Assembly (NCBI GenBank): GCA_964019155.1 | Contig: OZ025240.1 | Coordinates: forward strand, 26,686,536-26,750,535 | Origin: Osedax fenrisi | Taxonomy: Eukaryota; Annelida; Polychaeta; Sabellida; Siboglinidae | Reading direction: 5' to 3' | DNA length: 64,000 nt | Shown: piece by piece, positions 13,352-27,039 of the stretch | Layout of the letters: each line of letters starts with the position of its first letter | How positions within the stretch are numbered: position 1 is the first letter of the stretch | Notes under the pieces: generated by a model | Databases searched by the model: none | The model's input: the letters and a program-made list of their open reading frames with translations, nothing else | What the model was told of the DNA's origin: nothing | Made by a program: the position numbers and the translations under genes

Positions 13352-16300
13352 CTGTAATGATAGCACAGCTCTTCTTAGATAATAGTTAACTAATTGAGTA
13401 TACTATAAAATTATGATTTAATAAAATTCTTCTTTTTAAATCAGACAAAATAAAATTAACTTTTTATAATATTACAATATCTATATATGAGAAAAAAATA
13501 TAAAAATATAATTTCTAAAACTTATTTGTAATACTAATAATTACTCTTTCTTAAATAATAATATAAACATAATTATTTATATTGATTTTATGATTACTCT
13601 ATATATTGATAACTATAATAATTAAGATAATATTATTTATAAGATTTATATAATTTAAAAAATAATAATAATAAATGTTATTTAAAAAAATATATTATAG
13701 AAATATTATAATTTGTATATATAAAATAATAGTTATTAAATTATTTCATAAATTTATAATTTTTTAAATAAAATAAATGTTTCATTGATCGAACCTTATG
13801 CATTGTTTCATATTTATCTTGGGTAGATTTCATTTTCGACTTCCATAAGCTGTTACTATTTCTTAGTAGCTTTTTACATTCCGTTAATTCTTTATCCTAA
13901 TATTGTTTATTTATGGAGATATATTAAATATAATGCTAAATTGAATAACAAAGTAAACAAATTTCACAAAATAAATAATAATGTAGTTAAGACTACAATA
14001 TAATGTTATGATATTAAGTTACATTATTTCATGCTAGTAAATATATATTGTTATTAGTTTAAATGTTCGGATAGTAAATATATCACGTACATTTGAAATT
14101 AATAATGAATATAAGCATGCACACTACCAGCATTGAGTTATAATCTTAACACAATGAGAATAATGATAGATGACATAATATCGACCAATCAATGAAGTAC
14201 ATGTTATGTCATAACTTAATGATTGTGTTAATGAAACAAGCGCTGTAGGACATTACTGAACTCATGTTCAATAATTATATTCATTAAAATGTATACCTCT
14301 TGGCATATAGTTTAATATTATATATAGTTTATTGGAATAATATAATTTATTATTTTTTAAGATTTATTTTCAGTTTTTTGCTTTATTTACCAAAAGAGTT
14401 CATAATAAGATCTGCGTCTATTCAGGTTATTGGTAATGATTCATTCTTTAAGTGTAATGGAAATGAACATAGGTTCAGGAACACTGATTTTTTTACTTTC
14501 AATAGTTAACTTTTTATATTTCATAAATAGATAGAAATAAAAAAAAATATGATAACCTAAATTAAGCATTAAATATGATGAGCAAGTTTCTTATCAATAC
14601 TAATACCTACATTTTTATTATAAATATTTAAAACAGATATTTATAACATCATTTAATATAATCATATTGTTTGCATGATTACATGAGTTGAATTTTACCA
14701 TTTCTGTTTAACTAATATTAAGTTATAATTATTATATTGATTTCATTGTGTATATCAAAACACCATTGTTTATATTATAGCATTATGTATACCATTGTTT
14801 ATCAGTATTATCCTCGTATACTGAAAAGGTTATACATACTGATATTGACCAAGTGGTATAAGTGTAGATGAACACAAGTACAGTAATTGCCTACCAGCCT
14901 ACCAGCCATTATACATCATTACATTACCACATTGTATCAAGCACTGTTCATCTGTTCGTTATGGATGTTCAACACAGAACATATGCTCGTATAGCTATGG
15001 CTACAACTCTATTATTTGTGTGGATATCGATGGTAACCTTTTTTACTAAATCTTTTTTCATTTGCAGAAAACTATGGCACTTTGAATCTAATAATGAAGT
15101 TTTGTTCTTCAGTTTCTTGCTAATGTCTGAAATAGAATCAAGTATCAACATATATATTGATAGCATGTGAAATTTGTTAATTATTTAATAATATTAATTA
15201 TTTATTATGATCTAAAAATAAACAAATATATTTATATATATATACCATTATGAATGAGAATCGCTTAATAATACACTGATACTTAGATATAGATATTATA
15301 TAAGATGCATTATATATATGACTGTAAATGGTTTACATTCTTTATTGTTTAAATTCACTATTAATTATTATTTATTTCATAACTTATTTTATCATTAGCA
15401 AATAAATTTCATCTTTATCATTTAGACAGAATTTGGATGTTTTCTTGCATAAAAATAAATCAACACAACGTAATACAACGAACCCCTCAGATTCATCTCT
15501 AGGTTGTAGATAGTCAAGTCTACCGCCCCACCGGGGTTATGCCCTGTCATTAGTACCGCGGTCTGATTCCTATATTTCTGGTGAGAGATCAATAATCAAT
15601 CAATCGATCGATACTGAGATATGTGTAATAAGTGATTTATTATGTAGCAATGTACTTTATTATTACATCATTAATGAATTTATATTGGCTGGAGATTTAC
15701 TCGAGTAAACATTAGTTATTTGTTTCACTAATATTTAGTTTTAATTTATTATATTTATACTTTCTTAAATATGTAAATGATCAACATTTGCATGCACGCA
15801 GCCAATGACCGATAATGTATATTAGGCATGGTAAAAACATGGTAAAATACGTATTATTGATTTTAAATATTATTAAAAATAAATAAATTAAAAAAGTGTA
15901 TCACAATAATGTGTGCTGATCAGTGAATTCAAAAGTTAACATCAACATTTATATACATGTATGAACAATTATTTAAATATATATATAACTATATATACAC
16001 TAATTTTAATAACTAATTCTTCATTATTTTAACAGCCATAATCATTAAGTTATACCGTATACCTCTAGGAGTTCATTGGCTAATAACAATTTCTTGGACA
16101 CTCGTATGGATTTAGCGGTGATGTCGTGCATTTTCTTGGACTCTATCTCGAATACTTCGATGTTACGATCGCATTGGAAAAGTCTTTGTTCCTTGTTCTG
16201 TAGATCCTGTAAACGAGAGAGAGAGGCAACGTATATTAACGTATATCACAGCCTAAGAAGCCTAGCTGGTCATCGTGTTTATACCATGCTAATGACACAG

Positions 16301-19300
16301 AACGCTAGCAGTTCACATAGGCTTACATGTAAATACTGTGATTCATTGAATACTAACAAAGATGCTAAATATAATGAATTTAATTCATTTTATATTATAA
16401 TTGTAGATTATCACAATAATATGAGTAAATATCGGTAGATAAGTATGGGCTACAAGTGATAATAGTTTTATTGTGGTGTTGATACTCACAAATTTAATTT
16501 GTTTGTACGCTTTATTTCTATCGTGAATTTCCTGTTTCACTTTAGATATTTCGTATTTCAGTTCATAAATCATAGCAGCCATTGTTCTAAATCGTGTCAA
16601 GAATGTTATATAATATATGTAAAATACTTCCGTAAAGTTGAAATAATTAATTAATTTGGAATGTTTTTACATTTTAATCACAAATTTGATTTTTAAATTA
16701 TAATGTTATAGAATTTGTATTTCAACCTTTCAATTCATTATAATCAGATACAATATAAATAATACGAATATATGGTAATCAGATAATTGATCTTAGACTA
16801 GATATGTTTACATGCAAACTAATACAATGTTAATTCTATTACTGTTAATTCACATTAAAGTATTAATGATTTATTAATGAATTATTAATTAATATATATA
16901 TATATATAGATATATAGTTTATTGAGTGTATACACACAAAATGACATGAAACTATAATTTAATGATAAATAATAAATGAGAATAAGAATGATTATATATA
17001 TATATATATATATTATAAATAACAAATAATTGAATGGTCATACAACTAATTATTATGAGGTAGATCAATATTTTTGTTAGAATAATTACATATGATTATA
17101 GATTATTGTAAGTTACCATTATTAATTATAATCAACTAAAATATATTATTCAATAAGCATGTTAATATCTCTATTAAAAATAGTGCTGATGACTTAATTA
17201 TATATATATATATACTTTATTTTAATGTAGCTTAACTTATCTTAACTTAATCTATATTAATGTTGATGATTTAATTTAATTTAAATTTAATAATGTATTG
17301 AATTATACTCAAATAACATTTACATATAGAATGCGGTTAAAGATTGAAATAAGTTTTAACTTTTCAGTATCGTGTCTCTTCAATTCGCATTTCTTCATGT
17401 CAGATTTAAGTATCTGGTTCTCTTTCTTTAGGAGGTGGTTCTGCCTTCGAAGTTCTTCTATCTCTTTTTTATGATTCATTTGTTGATATCTCTGATAATT
17501 CATGTTAGAGTTTTAACTAACCGATCGCAAGAAATACATATTACAAGTTTTCTACACATAGATTGTATAGATAACTAATTATTATTAATAAATCAACAAC
17601 TTAAATACATACAATAATGGTGTGTATTTAAAATAGTATTATATACCTGATGCCCTCATTGTATACAAATGAAAATAATTATATTCAAGATGATATCTGG
17701 ATTATTAATACTGTGCTACTAAAATAATTCTAATAAATCTAGTTATCTTATACATTTATGATCAAAATTGTATTAGATGAAATTCGAAATTGTAAATTTA
17801 TTTTCATAGGAGTATTTAATATTGTCTGATTATAAAAATGAAATAGATGATAAAAATGGCTCAGAATAGATCTCTCAATATAAACTAATCACATATAATA
17901 TTTATAGATACTCATAATGATATTGCATCGCGAGACATTGTCAAAGATATATATATATATATAATACATTATTTTTATGATTTTTAAAATTTTGAAATCA
18001 TATATAATTGAATGACAATGATTAATTTGTATTAAAACACAAACACACACTATTAGTGCAACTGTTATCAGTTATTCTAGATGACTGTTGTCTGTGTAAC
18101 CATGCTCTTGTTATCCGCGATGATCTTAGCATCGGCTCTGAGGGCAGCGAACTCTGACCTGAACCTCCTAGAGTTCACCATTGTCTGATACCTCTCAAAC
18201 TGAAGCTGATTCTGTAGCAGACTTATCTCTATCTTCATAGTGGATAGCTTTTCACTCGCAGACTGTACTGTGTGTTTGTGTGTGTATGTGTGTGTGTGTA
18301 TGGGTAATGTATGTTTGGTGATCACATATATTTCTATTACATTTGTATAGACAATGTATAGTTTAAAGGATGTTTTTGCATGTTTTTGAATCCACAAATC
18401 TTATTATATATATATATATATATAATTATATAAGTTTATTCCAATTTCTATTAAGAATATATTACATTTCACTAAGTAAACTTCACTATGTGTTTACTAC
18501 AATATAGATCATTATGCAGTGAGAGGATTAGAGATGAACTAAACCTGGATTGAGTGAAGATGCTAGACGTTTAGAATGCAGTTCCGATGCGTAGAGCAGA
18601 TGATGTTCTAATAGATATGAGGGAGAGGGGTACTTGATGCAGGGTGGGGCGTTGCATTGACCTGTGGGGTGTGAGAGATAGGGTATAGTGGTGTAGGAGC
18701 AGAGATTGTCGCAGTAGTGTGACACGATATAGGGGCAATAGTGGAGTGGGAGAAATGGATGGGGGTGTGCGGTAATAGGGGTGATATTAGTAGGGTGGTA
18801 TTATTAGTAGGTTTAATATTAATAGCGGTAATATTAGTAAGGGTGACATTAGTGGTGCTAATAATGGGTGTTGACCTAAATAGAAGTAATTATAAGTAGG
18901 GGTAACAATAGTAAGGTTCATGATAAGTAGCAGTGGTGTTAGATAGATGTTGACCTTGAGACGGTGTGTGACCTTGACTGACCTTCAGTAGAAGAGCGGG
19001 TACAGTTGTAGCAGCGTAGACGTATGGAAGACGGCAGTGTATGCATGAGTCGCTGAACGGTGTCGTGCATCTCATTGGGTATGGTTAGTCGTTGCTTAGC
19101 GATTGCATACATTTCATCGTCAGTGGTAGTGGTGCTGGTGGTGGTAGGGGTGGCTTTGGTGGTTTGAACGGGTCTAGCTATCTGTGGGGGAAGTGGGGGG
19201 AAGTGGAGTTAGAGTGGGGGAGATGTAGAGAGTGAAGTGGAGACGGTATTGAATACGAACTGAATGTATAATGTACACTGTACATAGTGTGTACATGGGG

Positions 19301-22097
19301 ACATATGATATAGGAATATTGATAGAGGTTTGTCTAGAAATATGAAAAATAAATTTAATAGTTTCTATGAAAAAAGAATTTTGATAAATATATTATAGTA
19401 AGGGTAGGTGACTTTTCACTGCTCTCCCAGTGCGACCTCTGTTCTATAAATAGATGTGTGTTTAATAGGAAAATAGTGGTCTACTAGACGTATATTAAGG
19501 GCAGGTGCGCCTATTTTTAATTGTAATCCATTAGATAGGTAAAAATGGGTCTACTAAAAAGCCACCTCTGGATTCAGAATAAATACATAAATATTTAATA
19601 TTTATTTTAAATTAAAAAAAAATAGTATTCAAATATATTAGCTCATATATATAAACCTGACTAAGAATTTTTATATAATAAAAAAAAGGAGATATTAGAA
19701 TTTTTTAAATAAATGTTGTAAATGTTTGTTTTTAATGTTTAATTTTGCTATAGAAATAAATAAATAATTAAATTAAAAAATTGAAGTTAGGATTACTCCT
19801 TAGTAAATTCAGAATATAGTAGGGACACATTTAGTTTAAATATTTAAAAATAAAACAAGAGTAGTCTTTAATATATTTAGAATTTGAAAAAAAGAAGAAA
19901 CTGAGAAATAATGGTTTAAGGATAAATAATGATAAATTATATATTTATATAATATTATATATAAGCTAAATATTATTTTTCTATAGCTTCAATATCATAT
20001 GATAAAATTAATCTAGAATATTTAAATATAGAATATTTAACATATTTTAAAAGATATATACATGTTTTAGTAGTTATGTATGATCAAATATTTATTTTAT
20101 CTATTTATTAATATCTATAATTGACAATAGATATCTTGTTAATTCTACATATATTAATTTATATTAAAAAAAATTACAAGTTTAATTGCATTTAAATAAA
20201 AATAAATAAATACACTCATTGCACTATTGCTATGCTCCCTGATGATATTCAGAGTCCTATTTTCATAGTCTTTTTTGATACTAAATTTATATATTATTAT
20301 ACATTTAATACATATATATTATATCAATTATGTTATATAAAATATAATGATATATTAATAAATGTATATCTAAATTATAATAATATAGTACAAAATAATT
20401 TAATAATAATAATTATAATGTATAGTATAATAATAAAGTAGTATATTATAGTATTATAAAGTTTCTTGAAAAAATTTATTTTTTAGATAGTTAAAGATTT
20501 TTTAGATAATTAAAGATAATATATAATTATTTTAAATAAAATATATTGTAAATTCCATATTAAGAGTTATATAAATCATAACAAAGTAATACTTATTTAT
20601 ATAATAAGGTATCACCATACATGACAAAATTTATTTTTTAGATAGTTTTAGTATAATTAAAGATAATATATAATTATTTTAAATAAAATATATTGTAAAT
20701 TCCATATTGAGAGTTATATAAATCATAACAAAGTAATACTTATTTATATAATAAGGTATCACCATACATGAATTATCGAAAAGTACATTTTATATTTTAT
20801 AATACTTTTTAAATTATTCAATAATATAAAATATATCAAATTTTATTAGATATTTAAATTATGAACAATTAGTAATTATTATTATTGTAATAATGGTGAC
20901 TTTTTAAATTATGTACTTTTTAAACGCTTATATTTTATATTAATAGATTTATATTAATAGATCATTTTATATTTGAATTTTTTAATATATTTATAATAAC
21001 ATATTTACCTTACCAAATTTATATTAATATTAAACATTTAAAAAAATGTAATATCAAAAATATAGGCGCACCAGCCCTAAACTTATTTTTATATATTTAT
21101 TTAATACAATATATAACACATAATGCTATATATTATATAGATCTATAATAATTGCATTTTTTATAGAATTAGAAGAAACTATTTAGTATAAATTATTTTT
21201 ATCTATAATTATTATTTTTTAAATAAACGATAAATTATGAATATTATCAATATTTTCTTCTCAATTTCAGAGATCGTACCCTACCCTTAAAGACTTATGA
21301 TGACATTTATATTAAAATTTAATTAACGTAATGGGAATATAACAACCTTGAATATAATGTAAAGTTATATATATATATATATAAGTATATACTTCTATAA
21401 GGCATTGACTAACGTCTCTAGATTTATGAATAGCGTTAGGCAGTAGTTTATTGATGACCTCGCTGTGTCTTCTCAAGGTTGTGTCCATTAGCTGAGGACA
21501 TGGACTCGTACGTATAGCTGGCATACTGATGTATGGAGGTATGTGGTTATCTAGTATCGTCAAGTAAGCTATATATAGCATACATTGTGACAATAGATAG
21601 CTTAATTATACATGTTAAATGTAATATATTAAACATTGTTATTGCTACTTATTACTACACTGTTTATGTATAAGCAGATCAAACATGTTAACTATTTACG
21701 TATATTCACATTAGAGTGATTATTTGAAAATATGTCCTTTGCTTAATAAGTTGTTGATCTTATCTTCACCATGGCAAAACATAGAAGTATATGCAATGAT
21801 TTGTTTCAACGTTTCTATTCATTTTATTAATTAATGATATTGATGCTATTTTAATACGTATATTGCAATATAAACATTTATTTATAAATTAAATGTATTA
21901 TTCTAAATATCATATATAATTTCTGTACTATGAGATAGAAATATATCTTAAAAACAATAATATATCAATTTCATAAGTATATTTAAATATTTATAAACTA
22001 TCAATAAGTATTGATATGCATGATTAATGATTATAATCATTAGGTATTGATGATTATAGTTAAAATATTAAATATATATTTGAATAGTTCTAAATAG

Positions 22098-22150
<53 letters not shown>

Positions 22151-25100
22151 CATACTTAACATATATTATAAATTTATAATTATTAAGAAATAACTAACGA
22201 TGTAATACATAATATGGATCAGACCTGAAATAGGAACACTACAGCCCCACCCCGCTTACCTATTGTACTGAGTAGAGCCTTGAATATGTTGATCGGTGCT
22301 GTGAGAAGAGGATGCATCATGGGTAGCTGGTCTCTTGTTCATTACCCCCGCTACGTAGGGCTTAGATAGACCCGTAGAGCCAGGGCGATGAGATGTCGAT
22401 TGCTTTAGATTTGTTAGGCAGCTGACCTCTTCGTCTTCTACGTCTCCTTTAGTGGTGTGTGTGGAGGAGTGTGGAGGTGTGTGGAGGTGTATAGAGGTGT
22501 GTGGAGGTGTGTGGTGGTGTGTGGAGGTGTGTGGAGATGTGTGGAGTAGTGAAGGAGAACAAATTATATAGTAATATAATTAAAAATAAGAAATAGTAGA
22601 ACAGTAAATAGAGTACAAAATTAAATTATTAAAATAAATTATCAACTCATAAAGAATAAACACCTATAGTATATCAACTTTCCTAATGTGTTAATATAGG
22701 TATGTGCATATGGTTATGTGTATGTATGCGAGGCTATGAGAGTGGAAGCTCCCACCTGGAGGCTATAGGTAGATGTGTTAGTGAGTCACTAACCTGCTCC
22801 TGTTTGAGTGACAGGTGGTACGATGGAGGCTGTGGTGGTGGTGTCTTGTTTCAGTATGTTCAGGAAGTGTGGAATCTCTGACATCGACGGCGAGGCTGCC
22901 ATTGCTGCTTCTATTGAACCAAACGCTGACTGCATGAGAGTGGGATTGGGTGTGGGTGTGATAGAGTGTGGGAGTGGGTTCACATCTGTGTTCACTTTCG
23001 TCACATAATATTTCTATTGATATTTCACTTAAATTACTTAAATATACATTACTATAATTACTTTACATTACTAGATTAAAGTACTTAGCAAGTAGTACCT
23101 AGCACTACTGAGGCTGTATTATAGACAAACCGATGAGTTATGGCCGGTATCAGTTGCGCAGGGAACATAGATTGGAGGCGTGTGTATACCTAGAGGAGGA
23201 GGAGGGGTGGGGTGGGGTTGTGGGGGTTAATAATAGGGTAGTGTGTTCGGTGGGTACATACGAACTCAGTGCGGGGGTAGAAGTAGTAGAGGTGGCGGTA
23301 AGGTTATGCTTCTTCTTGTTCTTCTGCTGCTGGTGGGGCGGTTGCTTCTTAGTGGGGGGGGACATAGCACCGCGACTTGATGACCTAGATGTTGGCACTT
23401 GGGTGTGTACTTGTATAGGCTTGTTGTTCCCATCGGGTGAAGTTATCTGCAGTGGTAGTGTTAGTTGTTGTGGTGGTACTGGTGGGGGTGGTAGTGTGGT
23501 AATGGTAGGGGTGGATGTAGTGGTGGTTAGGGTAGGGGTGGATGTAGTGGTGATGGTAGAGATAGAAGGAGATATATTTGTGGTAATGGTAGTAGATATG
23601 GATACATAGATGGAGGCACTGGTGGTAGTGGTGGTAATGGTTTGTATTGTGGTAAGTGAGAAGTTATGTGTGAACAGACTTATTAATAGCATCTTATATT
23701 ATTAAAATTGATTTGGTTATTTTACGGATGAAATTTGAACTACGCGTAGTAGCATAATGTTATTTAAGGAGATGAGATATGAGGATCAGGATGATGTGGA
23801 AGGAGAGGATAAGTAGGAGGAGGGATATAATGAGGAAGAAGTGGAGTAGGAGGAGAGGTGTAATCGGCTAACGGGAGATGTGCAGGAGGCAGCGGGGTAT
23901 TCGAAGATAAGCCTCTGAACGGCTCGTTGAGGTTGTTTGTAGTCAGCAGCAGCAGCAGCAGCAGTAGTAGTGTAGGAGTGGGCGGTCAGTGCTGGAGAGG
24001 AGGGCACGCTCGCTAGTTTAGGGGTTGGCGTCGGGGTTATACCACCTGCTAGTGAGGATACCGTGGAACTGGGTCGTTTCTAGGGTAAACGGGGTGATTA
24101 AAGGGTTAGCCAGATCGGATATGGTAGCCTATCATTGGTAGGGCGTGAAGAGGGCGTGGTGGGGGCGTGACTTACTAGGATCTGTTGTCTTATGTCAAAG
24201 AAGGGAGAGGTCTGTTGAGACAAGAACGGATGATGCCTCACGGATACGTTGGGTGGTTCTGATCAGAGAGAGCGAGATTATACGCGTATAACTTGTGGAG
24301 TGCATAAGATATATATGTTTAATCATGATTTAATGTAAATATATCATATAGATTGTATACTATACAATCTATACAATGTGTAGATTAGTTATATTAAGTG
24401 TGATAAATAGACAAATTAACGTGTAGATTACGTTATATGCGTTATATATGTATATGTGTTATATATGTGTTATAACTTATATCAAACAGCATATAGTATT
24501 CGTTAAACATGTAAAGATATATACATAGACTACAGTAAACCCCTCTTCTTCCCCGTTGGAACGCTGGCCTGATAGATACCGGAGAAAGATGTAATCTCCA
24601 CTTGGCTGTCTTCTATAGTTAAACTAAGACACTCGTTTACGATGTCAAAAGGTTGCTTGTGTAACCATCTGTAAACAACAGTAGTGGTCAATCTGATCAT
24701 CGTGTATATTACATTAATTAATAGTTTATTACTAGATATTACTAATTATTGTTACTGGTTTAATAATAGCTACTACCAGTTTAATAATAGTTACTACCAG
24801 TTACACATAGTTACTGGTAATGCGTTGACCTGTTTCTGTTCTTCTCTCTGACGGAGTCCGAGTGAATCAGCAGGGGATGTACCCGTACTGTTCTCAGGAG
24901 AGGCTGTATAGGAGGTGGAGGTAGATGTGTATGAGGTGGGGGGATGTGTAGGAGGTGGGGGAGGATGTGTAGGAGGTGGGGGAGGATGTGTAGGAGGTGG
25001 GGGAGGATGTGTAGGAGGTGGGGGAGGATGTGTATGAGGTGGGGAGGATGTGTAGGAGGTGGGGGAGGATGTGCAGAAGGTGGGGAGGATGTGTAGGAGG

Positions 25101-26995
25101 TGGGGAGGATGTGTAGGAGGTGGGGAGGATGTGTAGGAGGTGGGGGGGGATGTATAGGAGGTGGGGAGGATGTGTAGGAGGTGGGGGAGGATGTGTAGGA
25201 GGTGGGGAGGATGTGTAGGAGGTGGGGGAGGATGTGTAGGAGGTGGGGGAGGATGTGTAGGAGGTGGGGGAGGATGTGTAGGAGGTGGGGAAGATGGAGA
25301 AGGTGGAGGATATTAGGTTAATGCTGATTAACTCTCGAGCTCGATGAGGGGTTAGAACTAGAATTATTACTACAGCAAGGGGTCAATTAGTTAGGTTGAA
25401 CTGAAAGATAAGTGATCACCGAGCTGAACTCTATGAAAGGTCATGATACATTGAATTATTCTATGATAGCAGCTAACTCTAAGCTGAACTCTACACCGAT
25501 ACTAAAGGCTTCAACTCTAAGCTGAACTCTACACCGACACTAAAGGAGTCAACTCTAAGCTGAACTCTACACCGACATTACAGGATTCAACTCTAAGCTT
25601 AACTCTACACCGATACTAAAGGCTTCAACTCTAAGCTGAATTCTACACTGACACTAAAGGAGTCAACTCTAAGCTGAACTCTACACCGACATTACAGGAT
25701 TCAACTCTAAGCTTAACTCTACACCGATACTAAAGGCTTCAACTCTAAGCTGAATTCTACACTGACACTAAAGGAGTCAACTCTAAGCTGAACTCTACAC
25801 CGACACAAAGGGGCGTAACCTCGATGCATTCTTTGAACAGAGGTTTCTGATTGTTCTTAAAGAACTCCTTCTTGAGGAAGTGCAGCAGACTACAGGGAAA
25901 CATTCCGTACATACGTGAGAACAGGGACCATACCGCCAGTCGTAGGTAGACTTTATGACTGCTCGATACTATACCACAATGTCAGATAGGTAACAATAAT
26001 AGATAGGTAACAACCGCAGATAGGTAACAACGGCTGTCTCGCATGCATAGTGTTCAGTAATCTAGTGGTCTCTATGGTGTCTTATGTGTGTGTGTGTGTG
26101 TGTACTTAAGTTATAATACCACATCTCCTACCGCTTTGGAGGATATTACTGTAAGTTGATACACACATGTGGTGTTCAATGGTACATAACATAGTACACA
26201 TATATGAGTGTATGTTCATGATTGCCTTGTGTTATGTTATTTGTATCATTACTATCTAGATTCATATTGAATGTGTGTACTATATGTATACATATTTGTG
26301 TATATGTGTATATCTAATTGGGGGTCTTTACTATTTTAGTCTAAAGTTATAGTTATATATAGTTATTGAGTATAGACGTTATAATAATGATTAGGTAAAT
26401 TAGGATAATGTAAGTTGTCTATTATGAATTAAAAATAGCGTTAGATAATAATAATTAATATATATATTATAACTTACTTTTGTGATTAGCCAATAGAAAT
26501 TCGTTGATTCGAAGAAACGACAGAAATATTGAGTCCAGATATTTATCGATTTGAACCGGAATGATGGGTAGTAAAGCTGTAATGCATAGAGAAGCACTAA
26601 CCAGTGTAGGTATATCAGTGTCTTCCTGTGCACAAATAATGATTATGTATACGTTATTAATTAAATATGAGAGTGAGCAAACATAATGGATAGAACGTAA
26701 GTTAGCAGTTTATATTTTATTGCAAATATTTGACAACAAATTGTAATATTATAATAATATTGAAATACAATATAAAACAAAATTTAACTATATATATATA
26801 TATAGAATAAAAACTTTGATCATTAGATACATCAGATATAACTAAATCTTAAGATGAAAAAGTAAAGTTAATAAATAATTAAATATTTATGTAAAAACTA
26901 AAATTAGTTATTATTAAATAAGTAAAATATAATATTGTTTATGTAATATTACTATTCTATCTAACTTAATACATTGATAGTGTATTAATTATTAC

Positions 26996-27039
<44 letters not shown>

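Noticed and set aside
23133..23609. Plus-strand 158-residue Val/Gly-rich frame
   Set aside because: Mirror of the Thr/Pro-rich minus-strand frame, which fits the TSC1 linker. No splice or start context on the plus strand.
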